Assembly (NCBI GenBank): GCA_003868215.1 | Contig: QWDQ01000009.1 | Span: 248,001 to 312,000 of the forward strand | DNA length: 64,000 nucleotides | Source: Pseudophaeomoniella oleicola | Taxonomy: Eukaryota > Ascomycota > Eurotiomycetes > Phaeomoniellales > Phaeomoniellaceae | Direction of reading: 5' to 3' | Shown: piece after piece, positions 12,107-25,009 of the stretch | Numbering within the stretch: the stretch's first letter is position 1 | Layout of the letters: each line of letters opens with the position of its first letter | The notes under the pieces: model-generated | The model's input: only the letters and a program-made list of their open reading frames with translations | The model's database searches: none | What the model was told of the DNA's origin: nothing | Program-made: the position numbers and the translations under genes

Positions 12107-14013
12107 ATGGCAGGTCCCGGTGGAGGCCCACCACGGAAAAGCCACACGAAGTCTCGGAAGGGGTGTAAAACCTGCAAACGAAGACATATTCGTTGCGACG
12201 AGACATTCCCCCAGTGGTATGTCTGATGGCTTTCCATTCATCACCTTAACCCCAAGGTCCTATGTAGGTACCTTGCTGACAGGTAACCAGTAAGAACTGC
12301 ACGAAGCACAACTGCCGATGCGATTACCAAGACCAGCCTGCTCCTGTCGATAACCCTGCGGAGTCCCCAACCTCAGAGCTCCTCTCAGACGTCCAGGTGG
12401 TTGAGCAACTGAAAGCATGGAGAACCACTGGGCATCCGCCATTTCCCGAGTTGGGGCCCCCTGCTCCCACGTACTGGGAGCAATTCTCTGTTATTGATCA
12501 GCGACTTCTGCATCATATCGCAGGTTTATCACACGACATTCATGAAAGAGGGTACAGCAAATTCATGATATGGACCAATAAAATGCCAATGTGCGTATGT
12601 TGGAAATGGTACACGACCTCCAGAGCTAAATGTGATACAGCCTTCTAAACCTAGCGCTCTCCAACGCTTTTGTAATGAGCGCTGTATTAGCGCTCTCGGC
12701 ATCGCATCTCTCGTGGATGACAGAAAGCTCAAGTATTCAAAATTTGGCTTATCAGCATCGGGGTATAGCACTCAAAGGCTTACATGAAGCGATTGGTTCC
12801 TTCGACCGAGAGAGTTCTGAAGCAATCCTTGCCGCCTCCATCTTGCTCTCATGGCAAGCAACACAATGGTCAGCCTACAGCTCTGGCACGAAGAACTCTT
12901 TAGCTGACCAATTACCTAGGCGCGACTGGGCCTCTCTCCAGCAAGGCATTTCTGCGGTTGGTGTATAAATCTATGTCACGGCTTTTGCTAACCAGTATCT
13001 AGGTTCTAGATGCTATGCGGCCATGGATTCACGAGACCGAGCTCGGAGTATTCCTCGAGGAAAAACGCGCGTCGCGAGGATTGGGAACACCTGTGATATC
13101 TTCACCACCACTACCAAGACGAAACCCTCCTGAAGAAGACCTTGCACGATTGGACGAAGTAGTGGCACACCTGTTTCGGGTTCGGCAAAGCGTCAGCAAT
13201 GATGAGGAACTTCTAGGTAGACTCACCGATCTCATCAACTTCATCGAGCAATTGAAGCTAGACTTCCCGGTATCCTCGCCAGAAGCAGCCTTCGAAAGGT
13301 TACAAAGTTTGCGAATGTGGCTTTTTTGGCTCCCAGCCGAATTCCTCCGACCAGACGACTCAGATTTGGGCCCTATTGCGGTCCTCTCACACTTTTTCAG
13401 TTCAGCACTTCTAGTCGAGCTTCTATTTCCCGAGATTGGGGGAGGCTCTTACTTTGGTAGCATGGTCATAGGTCCCATAGAGGAGATGAGGACTGTTCTC
13501 TTAAGCAGGCAAGCAGCGAACCCACAAGACACGGACCTCCAGGTTGCCCTCCAGTTAACGGAATTCCCTCATCGGGTAATCATGCGGTATGCTCCTCAAC
13601 AGCAATATCTTTCTCACGGCGTCATTCAATATACGCAGCCCATGGAACCTTTTTCGCCACAGTTCACTCTCCGGTCATCCTATCATACATCAGAAGCAAT
13701 ATCACCGTATCACGAAGATACGGCGAGTCCGCCGGCCAACATGACTAACCCTCTCCCTTCGCCATACTTTCATCCTGGCAGACTTCCAAGGCCAGCATCA
13801 TATACATCGCAAGCATCTCATGTTTCACGGTCACCGAGCCTCGAAGCCACCACATCAGGGTACAACTATCTCCCAGGTGGCTCCGACTCGATGCCAGACG
13901 ATTTTTATAAGCAAGATGTACCTCATGAAGAGCTGCTTCTACCACGTCATGTGTTTGACGATTTTTCTCAATTCTACGCAACTTCCGCGAGTTCGGAAGA
14001 CTTATGGGCTTGA
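12107..14013 (+). CDS. Zn(II)2Cys6 transcription factor (sterol-uptake-control type)
   Basis: Fungal binuclear zinc-cluster regulator. I assemble five exons: 12107-12216, 12291-12590, 12641-12868, 12920-12956 and 13003-14013, giving about 561 residues. The zinc cluster is split by intron 1: cysteines 20, 23, 30, 37, 40 and 47 in the spacing C-x2-C-x6-C-x6-C-x2-C-x6-C, with KSRKGCKTCKRRHIRCDE before the junction. This pattern and the body (LSHDIHERGYSKFM, ALSASHLSWMT, ASILLSWQATQW) resemble proteins often annotated as sterol uptake control protein 2; the target genes are unknown. Intron 3 (12869-12919, 51 bases) has no in-frame stop but has a CTGAC branch site and AG end, and its removal joins QW to RDWASLQQG, so I splice it. 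For intron 4 the donor is either 12957 (GTTGGT) or 12961 (GTGTAT, with acceptor at 13009); the first preserves VLDAM. The C-terminus is Pro/Ser-rich. The gene is isolated by long gene-poor flanks. Confidence 0.87.
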
Positions 14014-17000
14014 GCTGCCGTCCTGTCCTTTCGATCCACGGCTGTCATGATTATGTATGTATGTATGAGCTACGATTTTCTTTGTTCACCAAAAGAATTA
14101 ATTATGTCTGTGAGATACCCCCTTCGGCTGGCTGTCATGCCGTATATGGGTCAACCGTACGTTCCTAGCGCTATGTACATTCTGAAAGGTAATCATAATC
14201 AATGTAAAGTCATGACTCTATATTATATTCGTCTCTCCTTGGCTCTCGCTATCCTTTCATCCAACAGTACCAACGAAAAAAGAAAGAGAGAAAACAAGGC
14301 GAAGAATTGATCCACGAGAATGCCAGCGATCTTAAGCGATGTCACCTATTATCCGCTCCACCAAGCATGCCCTATCCAAACGAGACCGAGCAACCATGTG
14401 ATCTGCAGCGCATCTGCCTGAAGGGGTTGTCATTGAGTTCCCTGTTCCCGCCATGGGCCCTTCTGGGGGAGACGTGTAAAACGGAGTAAGACCCCACCGA
14501 GATGGGCAGCGATTCCTGTAGTACAATACTATGTATCTAGCGATGGAAGCACCGACTGGACACACCGGTTGGCTATCCAGTACAGCATGAAATGTACCAC
14601 CTATGGGAACACAACGATCTCATTGGGAAAGTCGCTGAGAAAGGTAGTTAGACCGAAGCCGTCACCACGTTATAAAAGCTCCGAGAAAACGATCTTTCGC
14701 CTTATCCCAAAGTGAAGAGGATGTGTTCCCACACACGATGAAAGAGCTACTACGTAGTAAGATGACTTTTGTTACCGACTGCTACCGCCATGCCGGGTGT
14801 ATCTATAGTTACTACATAGTATATCTCGTCCCGCATTTGCCGGAGACTACTGACGCACAATCGGGCACACTCGTTGAGAAACTCCTACGTACGTGTACGT
14901 ACCTGTAGTAGGACGCCTTATCAACTTGCCCAGAGGTTTTCCAGTAATTACGCATCTCGGAATATCACCTGTAATTGATTGGCGGACAGGGGGGTTTTTC
15001 TGATTTGTGGCTAGGTCAATTTTTCAACTTATCCATCACCTCACCTACGACTTCAGAGAGGAAGCAAAGGATGATATATGTCTCCGTTGACCACCTGAAG
15101 AAATCAGTGAGAATGATGCCTTTGACAATAATGTGATCAAGACCCGCTTCGCCAACATGGCCGTTCGACCGAAGTCCGCCCTGCGGCTCCTCCGTTGCAA
15201 TTGGCCGAGTCCCTATTGAAGTCTTTCCGCGTAAAGAATTCTTGGCTTGTGGCGGACTTGGTATCGGAGGGTTCGGTTTCTGAAGGCTGTTAAGTTAACA
15301 GTACACACATCTGTCGATTGCAGAAACCCACCAGGCGAGCAGGGCCCCGTTGGCGGCAAAAATCCATCGTGGTAACTGATCCAAATTTGGGTCCTACGTA
15401 GTATGTATTAGTTGACTCCGCTTGTGTTTTAGGGCAGGAGCCGCAAGGTTCCAACACCAATTTCCATTTCAAGACAATACAGAATCAGATGAGAACTTTG
15501 TCTCGCTGTTAGGCTTCACAATTAGCCTTTGGTCACCGATGCGACAATGTCACATCAAAGGCGAACGTTCACGCTTCAGCTTCCATTGATAGCGATCGTC
15601 AATGCCTCACTATCCAGAGACTAGTGATCACCCGCGAACAGAATCTGAACCTCCACTGGTCTCATGAAAGTGCGTCCGACAGATCAATTGGTCTTCCTTG
15701 CAATCCTTTTCCATGCTCCACTGCCTAATGCCAGTCACTCTCACCAGGGCGAGGGGCAATCTGAGAGCAATCTGATTTGAGCGCGCCGAGATCTTTCTGC
15801 GCTCTTTGCTCCTCTCGAGGCCAGATATTACGTACGCTATGAGCGAGATTTATGGGCAGCCCTGATTCCCAGCGAGGCAAGAGCGACTTGTCGATAGATT
15901 CCCATGCTGCAAAACTGTACTACGTACCTACCTAAGTACAGGGTCCTGCTCAATGACCGATCGGTTTCCGGGAGCCGCGGCTCTTTACAAGGCAGTAATT
16001 ACAACTCCGAAGTATCATGTATCCAGAGATGGGTAACACTTAGATACTCGGTAAGCGAAAACTAATTTACAGTAAAGTTTCGACCCCGGCAAAATACCTT
16101 CCAAGCACCTTCTTCTTCAGATCTACAGTGACCGATATGGTACACACTACCAGCGCCGAGAAGCGCGCTAGGCAGCAGGGTAAAATGTGATCTCACTCGA
16201 ACTTCTCCAGGGCATGAGGCGATCCGAGAGCTTTGGAGCCGCTTTATGTTAACAACCCAGTCCTGGATATCTTCGGATTCCCCAATATGAACCTGTCTAG
16301 ACAAGTTGTACGAGCAATCCATCGCAGAGATCACGAAATCCTTCATCTCAATTTGGAATTGAATACTATAGTCGGCCGCAATGGATAGTGGCATTGAGAC
16401 TGGGGGAACATACGATCTTCATTCGGTGCGACACTTGGTCGTAAACATCAGCCACGAATCCTGAAAATCATCATATCGCATCCGAATAGCTACAAAGTGG
16501 TCGGTTGCCGCTTTAATGACTCGGTCATGCCGACAATTTTCACGGTTTCTCGCATACAACATGTTTCATACCTCGTTCGAAACAATGAAACAAATCCCCG
16601 GCAGTTTAGTATAGGTATGAAGCAGCTCATGGCGAAACTCTGTTCGGATCTACCGAGGCTACGCGCGGGGAATCTGCTGCCAGAAATGGAAGCCACCCAA
16701 GACGCTCCTTTTTTTTCTTGTTGCACTTTTTCTGATCATCGTCAAAATGCACATCATCATCGCAAGAGGTATACAACGTCACAATACTCATTGGTCGATG
16801 TCAATCAAGGGGATAATTCGGGCAAACTTACAACCGTCCCATCTATCGTGCTTATTTTACCCCCCTGAATTTGCCATGACCGTTTTAGACCGAACCTAGG
16901 AATCTCCATCTCTAGCGTTAACGAACTACTATAATATCTCGAATTATCGAAAGAAGCGAGCGATTCCACTCTGGTGTTTATAAGCCCGTACGATTCGAAT

Positions 17001-18442
17001 CTACAGCCTCTTTCATATCACAAAAACCTCTCAGCTGGGATATGGATCACCAACACTTTGCAACTGCTGTCCTGTAAGTTAATCAAGCTTGCTCGTCGAG
17101 AACCATGTACCATCTTATCTCCCCATTCTCTCCCCTTTTCCTCTCAACGTCACGAAGCTACATACTACAGTTTAAGTTTACTATGGAAGAAAACAATACT
17201 ATATGTGAAAAGAATCTTCTCATATCCTTCAGAGACCCGGACTCCCAAAAAAGGCGGCAGCTAATCCTAGACTATCTACTTATATATCTCTCTTTTCCTC
17301 CTCTTCCTACTTTCCCTAGGTAAATACCAACATGTACCACTCACTCAACCAATCACTCCCTCAAATGGACCTCTCTGCATTACTCCTCCCGGTAAAAGAG
17401 AGAAAGAACAACGAAAAGAAAGAAATTATCCTACTTAGACCGTGAACGGTGGAACCAGGGATCAAAGACCAACGCATGGACGGACTCAAACCGACTGACT
17501 ACATAGACAGGTAGGTAGGTATGGATTCCTTTCCTTCCACCGACAACAACAACACCAAGAACACCAAGAACAGTCTCTCAGACCCTCCCCAGCTGGTGGT
17601 CCTCTTCCATCACCCAACAACACACCACTGTCCCTTCGTCTTTTCCCTCCTCCTCCTCCTCATTATTAAAGGCTTAGGATCAAGTACACACATACATACA
17701 TACGTACCAACATACATACAATACAGCTCCCCGCTCTCTTCTCCCTCGAAACTCCCCCTTTCACTTACTTACTTATTTCTTTCTTTTCTTCCCTCCCGGA
17801 GTGAAAAGCATGAACTCATGTGTCCAAACCAAGGTAATAAACCCGGTAAATACTTATCAACTTTGGACTCTACCTACCTACCTTAGGTACCTACGTATGT
17901 AGGTAGGTACTCAAAAATCTACATATATCCCTTACCTTTCCTTACCTAAACCTATATATACTACTACACTTGAAGAAAATGACAACCCCGAATTTCATCA
18001 CTTTCTACCACTGCTGCTACCACTATCGTTACGTTGGCTATATCTTTCATTATCACTTATTGACATGGATAGGTATGATGACTTATATGTGTATACAACC
18101 GCGATATACTAGAAAAACGGATAACAAAAGAACAAAATCAGCTAAACATTGGTATATATCCCCCCTTGTCGTGCCCGCGACTCTTTACAGCTTACAGCTA
18201 GCTAGCTAGTTAGCTAGGCAAATCAAAAATTCGCGAGGCTCTTTTTACGTTCCCTCAATCTACTTAGTTCTTTAGCAAAGATCATATCGTAGCTCTTCCT
18301 CGAGTCTCGCATCTTCCTTGCCTCTTTTAACACCTTCGACCAAGCCTTCACCATGGCCCATGCCGAACTTGACCGCGACAAAAGATCTGGTCTGGTCACG
18401 AAACAACCCCCTCCCCCCACTGCCCGCATCAACGGGTAGCCT
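14014..18442. other. Gene-poor stretch of about 4.4 kb between convergent genes
   Basis: This lies between the 3' ends of the zinc-cluster gene and the cytochrome b561 gene, so no promoter of either neighbour explains its length. Open frames at 16062-16394 (minus, 110 residues) and 16497-16868 (plus, 123 residues) have no recognised motif. From about 17100 to 18200 the plus strand is pyrimidine-rich with CCT, CATA and TACC runs. Palindromes TACTACGTAGTA (14748-14759) and CTACGTAG (15394-15401) occur. A non-coding transcript or a spliced orphan gene could be here, but I see no evidence that decides it. Confidence 0.45.
17687..17720. repeat. CATA/TACA microsatellite
   Basis: Interrupted tetranucleotide repeat of the CATA type, interrupted by a GTACCAA segment, just after a run of CCT trinucleotides at about 17646-17660. 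It has no coding context. Confidence 0.75.
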
Positions 18443-19644
18443 CTACTGCAGCACGATCCGTTCCGAATCCGTAGTCTCGGATCTTTCCATCTCTTCTTCG
18501 TTCTGCCTCTTTCTCTCTTTCCTTCTTTGGACATGAGTGACCCCAACAATATACATGTATCCAAGCCAAATGACTCCTGCAACAATACCGTACGCAATCC
18601 GTTCATTCTTGCTTGCTCGGTTTTGTAACCTGATGCCAAGACCACCATTGATCATCGCCAACGTTAACGTTATACGGCCGACATAACGATGGATGAATCC
18701 GGGAATAGTTGTACGGATGACGCGAGTCCGGAGAGAAGAAGTGGAGGGCTTGCGGGTAGGAGAAAGACGGTAAATGTTGGGTCTGATGGTCTTCAATCGT
18801 GAGGACAAAGAACTAGAGGAGGTAGAAGAAAGCGTCGGGACCTGCGTAACGGTGCTAAGTGGTGTAACGCGTTGTTGACGTATACCGGCTCTTTTCTTGA
18901 ACAGGATATGATGATATATACCCAGCACAGGTTGGATGATAGCAAGGCATAGAATGACTAATCCTACGATAGCATGTGTCGAATCGAGCTAAAGGACAGT
19001 ACATTAGTCTCAAGCCAAATGGCATCTTATGAATATGAAAGAACGTAGGACTGTCTCTCTGAGCCGTGCAATCATGCAGCTGATTGAGATAAGCCAGCGT
19101 TCCTAATGATGGAGCTCACTGGACTCCATGTGAGAGTCTCTCCCAATGAGCATATGACGAGGAAGACAAGAAACCACACGTCCTTCCGTGAGCGTCAACA
19201 TACCTTTTTAAAGCGTATCCCCATCCAAATCCCCAGCCCAGCAGCACCAACATAAGCCACCACCGCAGTCGACTGAAGTATGGCATGGACCCAGAAGCAT
19301 TTTCTTCCTTTGAGTACTCGGAACAGCATTGCTCCGAGAGGAATGAGTATCACCCACACGAGGCAGGCAATAACACCATGTGCGTAGATAATACTGATCC
19401 ACCATTCCGGAATGTGGTGATGCACCTCGGTGGTATTAGATGAGGAGCTTGAACCAGATGAACCCCATGCTTTGGCTGTGGGGTAGAATGCTAGATGCAA
19501 GCGTGTGTAAGTGCTTTGCAGAAAGCGAGTTATGAGGGGACGCAAAAGAGACATGAGACATCATGCATACACACGTGACCACATTCACGACATACCTAGG
19601 GAAACAAGCGTCAGTGCTGACATGGATTTGGTCGTCAGAGACAT
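18443..19644 (-). CDS. Membrane cytochrome b561 domain protein
   Basis: Predicted transmembrane electron-transfer protein of the cytochrome b561 superfamily, likely at the plasma membrane or an endomembrane. Three exons, 19596-19644, 19204-19490 and 18443-18988, give 293 residues. Residues 1-24 form a signal peptide split by intron 1 (MSLTTKSMSALTLVSL then AFYPTAKA). The four candidate haem-binding histidines are H54 (IIYAHGVIACL), H85 (FWVHAILQ), H117 (LDSTHAIVGL) and H212 (FIHRYVGR). Splicing of exon 2 to exon 3 creates KKLDSTHAIVG, which supports the model. A Ser/Thr/Arg-rich segment of about 65 residues separates the helices carrying H117 and H212. Unlike many fungal relatives there is no N-terminal DOMON haem domain: the ectodomain is only about 25 residues. 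The C-terminus is charged (RRKERKRQNEEEMER). Its electron donor and acceptor are unknown. Confidence 0.87.
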
Positions 19645-21372
19645 TTCGCTGGTAGTAGTCAAATGTTGAGGAAGTAATGCTAGCAAAGGACGGATTCGAT
19701 ATAGAGCCCGAATAGTGGCAGATCCAGGATCAAGATTATGAATGGTGGTAAAAGGAGAGATAGATGGATGATAGAAGGTAGAAAGGAAAGAGCGATGTAA
19801 GATGTTCCCCCCCTCTTCGGCCGGAAAGTCTGATATCGCCAATATGCGCAAGATAATGGAGAGACGTCAGTTTCGAAACTCCCCAAGGCAGTGGCCCGTT
19901 CTATATTTGTTCTTCTGCGAGAGAAGTCCTATCCCACGGAGACCGCTGATGTGCAGGCTGAAAGGGTTGTGCTTCAATGTGGGCCCCCATTCTGCAGACG
20001 CTTCAAAAGTGACAAGCTGTGCATAAAGAGTGATCTTGGGATTCAGTCTAGGCCAGTCTGCAACTGAAAACGTGTGTCCGTGGTGAGGATGTAAGGCTAT
20101 TGACGTGCTTCCATAGCGCAAGGTTGGAGTGGTGGTAAACTCAGCCTGCTAATGGTCGAATGACATTGAAAGCTGCAAGACACTTTGATGAAAGCACGCT
20201 CGTTTGTGATACCGCAGAAGGATCCATCAACTGTGCATCCCAAGAAGTCAACAAAGAGACCCAGAAGGTAGATTCCAGAAAGACTTTGGAGTGGGAGGGT
20301 TGTCTGGAAGTCCTCTTCATGGCTGCAATGGGTGAAGGCGTTGAGGTTAATCCAGTGGCGTTCTGTGAATTGATGGAGTCAAGGCTTTCGGTCCGTAGTA
20401 ACGAACTTGCAGAAGTTTATCCCTCTGTCATTTTGTGTTATGATATATGTTGTGCATGTTAAATTCCGTTCGCTGCACGTTTTGAACATGCATCAGGGTA
20501 GTTGAGCTTCAAGAAGCAACACCAATTGACTTTCTGATGATGAAACTTTTCCAATCTGTCCGCCTGGCCTTTTTTCGACGCTTCCATCACCGCTCCAGTA
20601 CATTCTCCCGAACTTCGGGCAGGAATGTCCGTGAATTGGCACGATGAGGTGAGCATATTAAGTATGATCGTCGATAACCATGGCCAGACATTGTTGAGCG
20701 ATTCAGCCTTCCGGACTATAAAACAGAAGGTCGGAAATCTCGCGAATCAACCACACGCACCCCCATCATTTCGAGTGAGGGTCATAAAATAGTGGTGTGC
20801 GCATGCTATTCTCGTCGTTTCAGCCTTCAATTGCGAACGGGCAACAAGATGGAAATCGGGCTCCGATGGTGTTCTGTAGTAGGTACATAATAGTTCTTTG
20901 CTGTATCTTACCCTACGTTTTCTTGGCGAACTGTCGACGATTTTCTTCCGTGCTGAAAGCAGCTATCAGCCACGCAATTCGTGAGCCTGCATGCAGCGGG
21001 CTCTGACCATATCTTCTACAACGTAATGCGACGAGGAAAGGGTTGTTACAATAGCACTTAGGCATTCCGCTCGCTCCCCAGGACTGGCCCATGGCCTGCT
21101 AAGGGCTGTTAAATACAAGATCGTTAGAGCAAGGAGTGTGTCAGTGTTGAAACAATATAGCCCTGCCGGGATGGAACATACAAGTTAGTACTCATACAAC
21201 CAAGGAAAAGGTGAGATAAAGACGGTGTATCTTATTTCATGATATGCCGCTGGTTCTTGTTCCACTGCACGATGCATGCACACAACACACCTGGCCCTAA
21301 TGGCACTGAACTTTGATATATGACTCCACGTGCTATGCATTGATTACATGGACAACTACAAGCAACAGGTCT
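19645..21372. promoter_or_regulatory. Intergenic region upstream of the cytochrome b561 gene
   Basis: About 1.7 kb between the 5' end of the b561 gene and the 3' end of KAP104, both minus strand. It should contain the b561 promoter and the KAP104 terminator. Open frames such as 20160-20462 (plus) and 20459-20656 (minus) lack any recognisable family feature. Confidence 0.4.
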
Positions 21373-24318
21373 TCACAACGAAAAGGTTGCCTGTAGCTTC
21401 TGCACTACATTTGGCGAAACTTGTGACAAGAAGCCATTGAAATCGGGTATCATCTGCTTATAACCTTGCAACACCTGTTGGAAACAATCAGTCAGCGCTT
21501 GCGGTATCCTCTGTGGGATCTCACTCACTGTATCAAAGCTGGCCTTCAATTCGGCGTACTCTTCAGAAACTAGTTCTTTCTTGGGCCACATCGCCACAGC
21601 TGTAAAGTAATCTGCCAATGTCTTGTCCATGGCCTGTGGATTCTGAGCGATCACCATATTGAAGCCAAGGAAGGCGCTGCCTTTCTCGTGCGTGTGATCT
21701 ATCTTCGTCATCGACCGTAGGAAAGGCTCTGCAAACTCTGAGAGGTGGGGCGCAAGCTCTTTCGAGCAACCTATACCAAGTCGGCCAAGGGCCATAGCGG
21801 CATTCTCGTTCACGGAGTCTGGTACTTCCTCGGTAGTGAGAACGGTGATGATCCCTTGATAGAGCTGTCCGATGTATCGGGATATTGCATCTCCGGCTTT
21901 GGCCCCAAGCTCTCCGCAAGACCAACACACATTGTTTAGGACGTTGAACCCGGAATCCGAATCCTCGTCTTCGATAATGTTCAGGTCAATCTGGCGGACC
22001 AACACGGGCATCAACTTTGGAAGCCATGGCTCTATCTGCGGATAAAGCTTGATAGCACAGTCTCCTAATAATGCATATGACGATTGCCTCACGTCGTTGC
22101 TCTTATCATCCATGCATACAGCAAGCACTTCAAAGAATGGAGGATGAGAAGAGGTGACAAGCCGAGCCGACTGATCAGGACTGATTGCTTGGATGATCGT
22201 ACTAATCAAATCGATACTGGTGACTAAGAAGTCTTTATCGGGTTCATCCATGGCTTGTCCGTGTGCAACAGCCACAGACACCTGTAAATTGTCGTAGAGT
22301 ATTTGGATGCACCGATCGAATATCGGCTGGGCAAAAGGGGTAAAATGGTCCCCATAAGCAAGGGCAACGTATCCCAAACACTCAAGCAAAGGGAAAATTT
22401 CCCTTGACTGATCAGACACTTTGTTCCATCTGCCGATGAGTGCGGGCATGAGTAGATCAACAAGACCCGGCTTTGCCATATCGGCACCGACGGTATCAGC
22501 CAATGTCTGCACACAATCGTACAGGATGTACATGTTGTTATCTTTGTATCTGCCAAAACATTGGACGAATTGTCTCAAGATCGGCTCAGTGTAGGGTACA
22601 AGTCGACTTCCCGATTTCTCCTCGAGGCTGGCAAAGGCCGATGCTGCTGCTTCCTGGACCTTCTTATTGTTATCAAGCATGCGATGAAGTAGTCCCTCCA
22701 TCATTGGCTCGAAATATCGCGATCTTTCAGTTGGGTCCCGTAGATGTGAAGCCCATTCGGAGTACCTCCCAAGACACCAGCATGTGATCTGTCTAACCAC
22801 AGGTTCTTGATCGTTCAAGCATGTTATGAGATATGGTACCAGTTCCGGTAAATGTGGAGCCACCACATCCATGCAGCCATCAGCAATGGCACCCAGAGCG
22901 AGAACCGCTGCCTCCCTCTTGGGCCATAATTGGTGGGCGAGATTTTCTTTTAAATAGGGAAGTATGATATCGAAGACAGGTCCATGAAAAACGGTCGCAA
23001 AGACATCAAGAGCTGCTGCTGAGCACTTCCGCAGACTCCACGCATCCTCTGGGTCTCCAAATTCCTCCTCGTCTGACTCTTCGATTTCTCCTTCGCTGAG
23101 ATCTTCATTGGTCATTTCAGCTCCATCTCTTCCACCCTTGAAACTCACTGTATCTTCGCCATCGGCCGCCTTTGCGCCACGTGAAGCTTTCGTCTTCGCG
23201 AAGGTGGGGCGCAGATCCTCGACTCTATCCTCCTGGTCTGCATCATCTCCCTCCCCGCCTAGTCTGTCGACGTCTTCTTCCCCATAAATCATGCCTTTAA
23301 GTAATATCGGTATGACACTTGAGAGATATGGCCCCATCTCGCCCCGTAACTGTTCTTGTTCGCCAATGCTCAACCAGAATTCCGCTGCATCTAAAGCAAG
23401 ATCTGCGTCATCTTGATTCTGTTGCTGTGTCAGAATATAATCGACAAGGCCTGATATATGCGGCCTCAAGAGTTCTGGTATTGCATCCACGAGCTGGACA
23501 AATGATTGACAGATGATACGTCTGACTTCCGGAACCTGATCGTTGGCCAGCTGAAAGAGTCTGTTCAAATATACATCCAATGACGCTACCAGTGCTCTGG
23601 CTTTGGTGACGATGAATATCTTTAGCGTCTTGAGGGCGGACACTCGAATCTTAGGGTTGGGGTTTCCCGTGAAGTTGAGCAGCTCAGGTATCATGACATC
23701 AAGCGGTCTTTGACCACCAATGTCTCTGTCGAGAAGCTTTCTGTTGTCTTCACAGACTTTTGCCAAGGCAAACATTGCCCCTTCTTGTGCTTCAGGAGAT
23801 ACAGTGCCACTTCTGTTTGACAACAAAGCAAGTAAATCTTGCAATAGCTGCGGCCATTGTAAAATTCCACCTTGTTGCACAATTTCTGTTATCACCGTCC
23901 CTGAAAATCCTCGTATTTGCGCATTGGGGTCTTGCAATGTATTCAACACTGAAGACTGGATATAATCAAGCGTAGGCTTTGATATTATCTTATAGTTCAA
24001 CCGAATATAATTTTTCAAATTGATCGCAGCAGAAAACCGTACGGTCTGGAGAGCGGACTCATTCAGGCCTACACTTGAAGGTAGCGCCCTCGCGGAGAAA
24101 AGGTATACAAGATAGTTGACGTATTCTGGTGCCGTACTAGCTTGCGCAAGCATCTGGGGAGGAGATCGGTCAGCATTGCACGACTGAAGCGCTCCGGAGA
24201 GTCATCATCTACTTACTTGCTCTGCAGTTCTCTGTTTCGTTTTGTCATACCCGCTCAGAGAATCTCGCAGATAACCAGCTAATTGGCCAAGGGCCTCTTC
24301 TTGCGGTTGCCAGGCCAT
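21373..24318 (-). CDS. KAP104: Transportin (karyopherin beta-2, Kap104)
   Basis: Nuclear import receptor that binds PY-NLS cargo such as mRNA-binding proteins and releases it on RanGTP binding. Two exons, 24217-24318 and 21373-24153, split by a 63-base intron in phase 0, give 960 residues, close to other transportins. The short first exon encodes MAWQPQEEALGQLAGYLRDS, the usual start of HEAT repeat 1; a model without it would lose the family N-terminus. HEAT repeats fill the protein (for example SAAINLKNYIRLNYK, PNAQIRGFSGTVITEIV, NNVCWSCGELGAKAG). The acidic loop typical of transportin, between HEAT repeats and containing LSEGEIEESDEEEFGDPED, is followed by AWSLRKCSAAALDVFA. The C-terminus, FLSQVSPNVVQKLQATFSL, matches the family end. 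No frameshift or missing block was seen. Confidence 0.95.
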
Positions 24319-25009
24319 GGTGGAAGAGGTTCTCACCTCCACGAGCGGAAGCGAACTTGTGTTGGTTTACAGACCGCGAGCCCCTTCGGATGATGTTCTT
24401 CACTCCTTTTGACCAGATTAGGCGATCATCCAACAGTCGCCCAACGAAGTTCGTCGCTGCCGGGTTGTTGTGACACTGAACCTGCGCAGGTGCAAGCGAT
24501 GGAGGGGCCTTCGCTGTGCGGCCAGAAATCTAAGATGACGTCGCAAGAAAGAGACAAAGATCTGTTACGTGAATTCGTTACAAGTCAGATCCGACCCCAG
24601 CACGACTGTGACTATGAGATATTCAGCAAAGATATAGCTTCATCAAGTTCACACTCACAAAGACTTTTTCTGGTGCTGTGTTTGTGAACTTCTTTAGTGG
24701 TGGGCAAACGGGCGGGCAACTGCGTCCGCATAAAAATTAAACTGGGATTAATTATGTTGGACAGCCAACTGCACAATTTCTACAATGAAAGCAAATACGT
24801 GAGATGTAAAGACACATATGATGAATTAAACGTATTTTCTATGAGAATGAGAAATCTACTTAGGTACTCAAGGGGCGCATGTGGTTTTGCCCCGAAGCTT
24901 TTGGAAGTTTTCCAAAGTTTCTGCACCTTTGGCACACGAAGTTTGCAGCAATATGGTGATTGTTTCGCGACCTCTGGTCAAAATGCACCGGCAGATGCTT
25001 CATGGATTT
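24319..25009. promoter_or_regulatory. Intergenic region upstream of KAP104
   Basis: About 690 bases between the KAP104 start and the stop of the Sac-domain phosphatase gene, both minus strand. It presumably contains the KAP104 promoter and the terminator of the phosphatase gene. No gene is supported. Confidence 0.4.

Noticed and set aside
16062-16868. Opposing open frames (minus 16062-16394, plus 16497-16868) as a divergent gene pair
   Set aside because: Neither has a recognisable motif or convincing splice signals; a 4.4 kb gap will contain such frames by chance.
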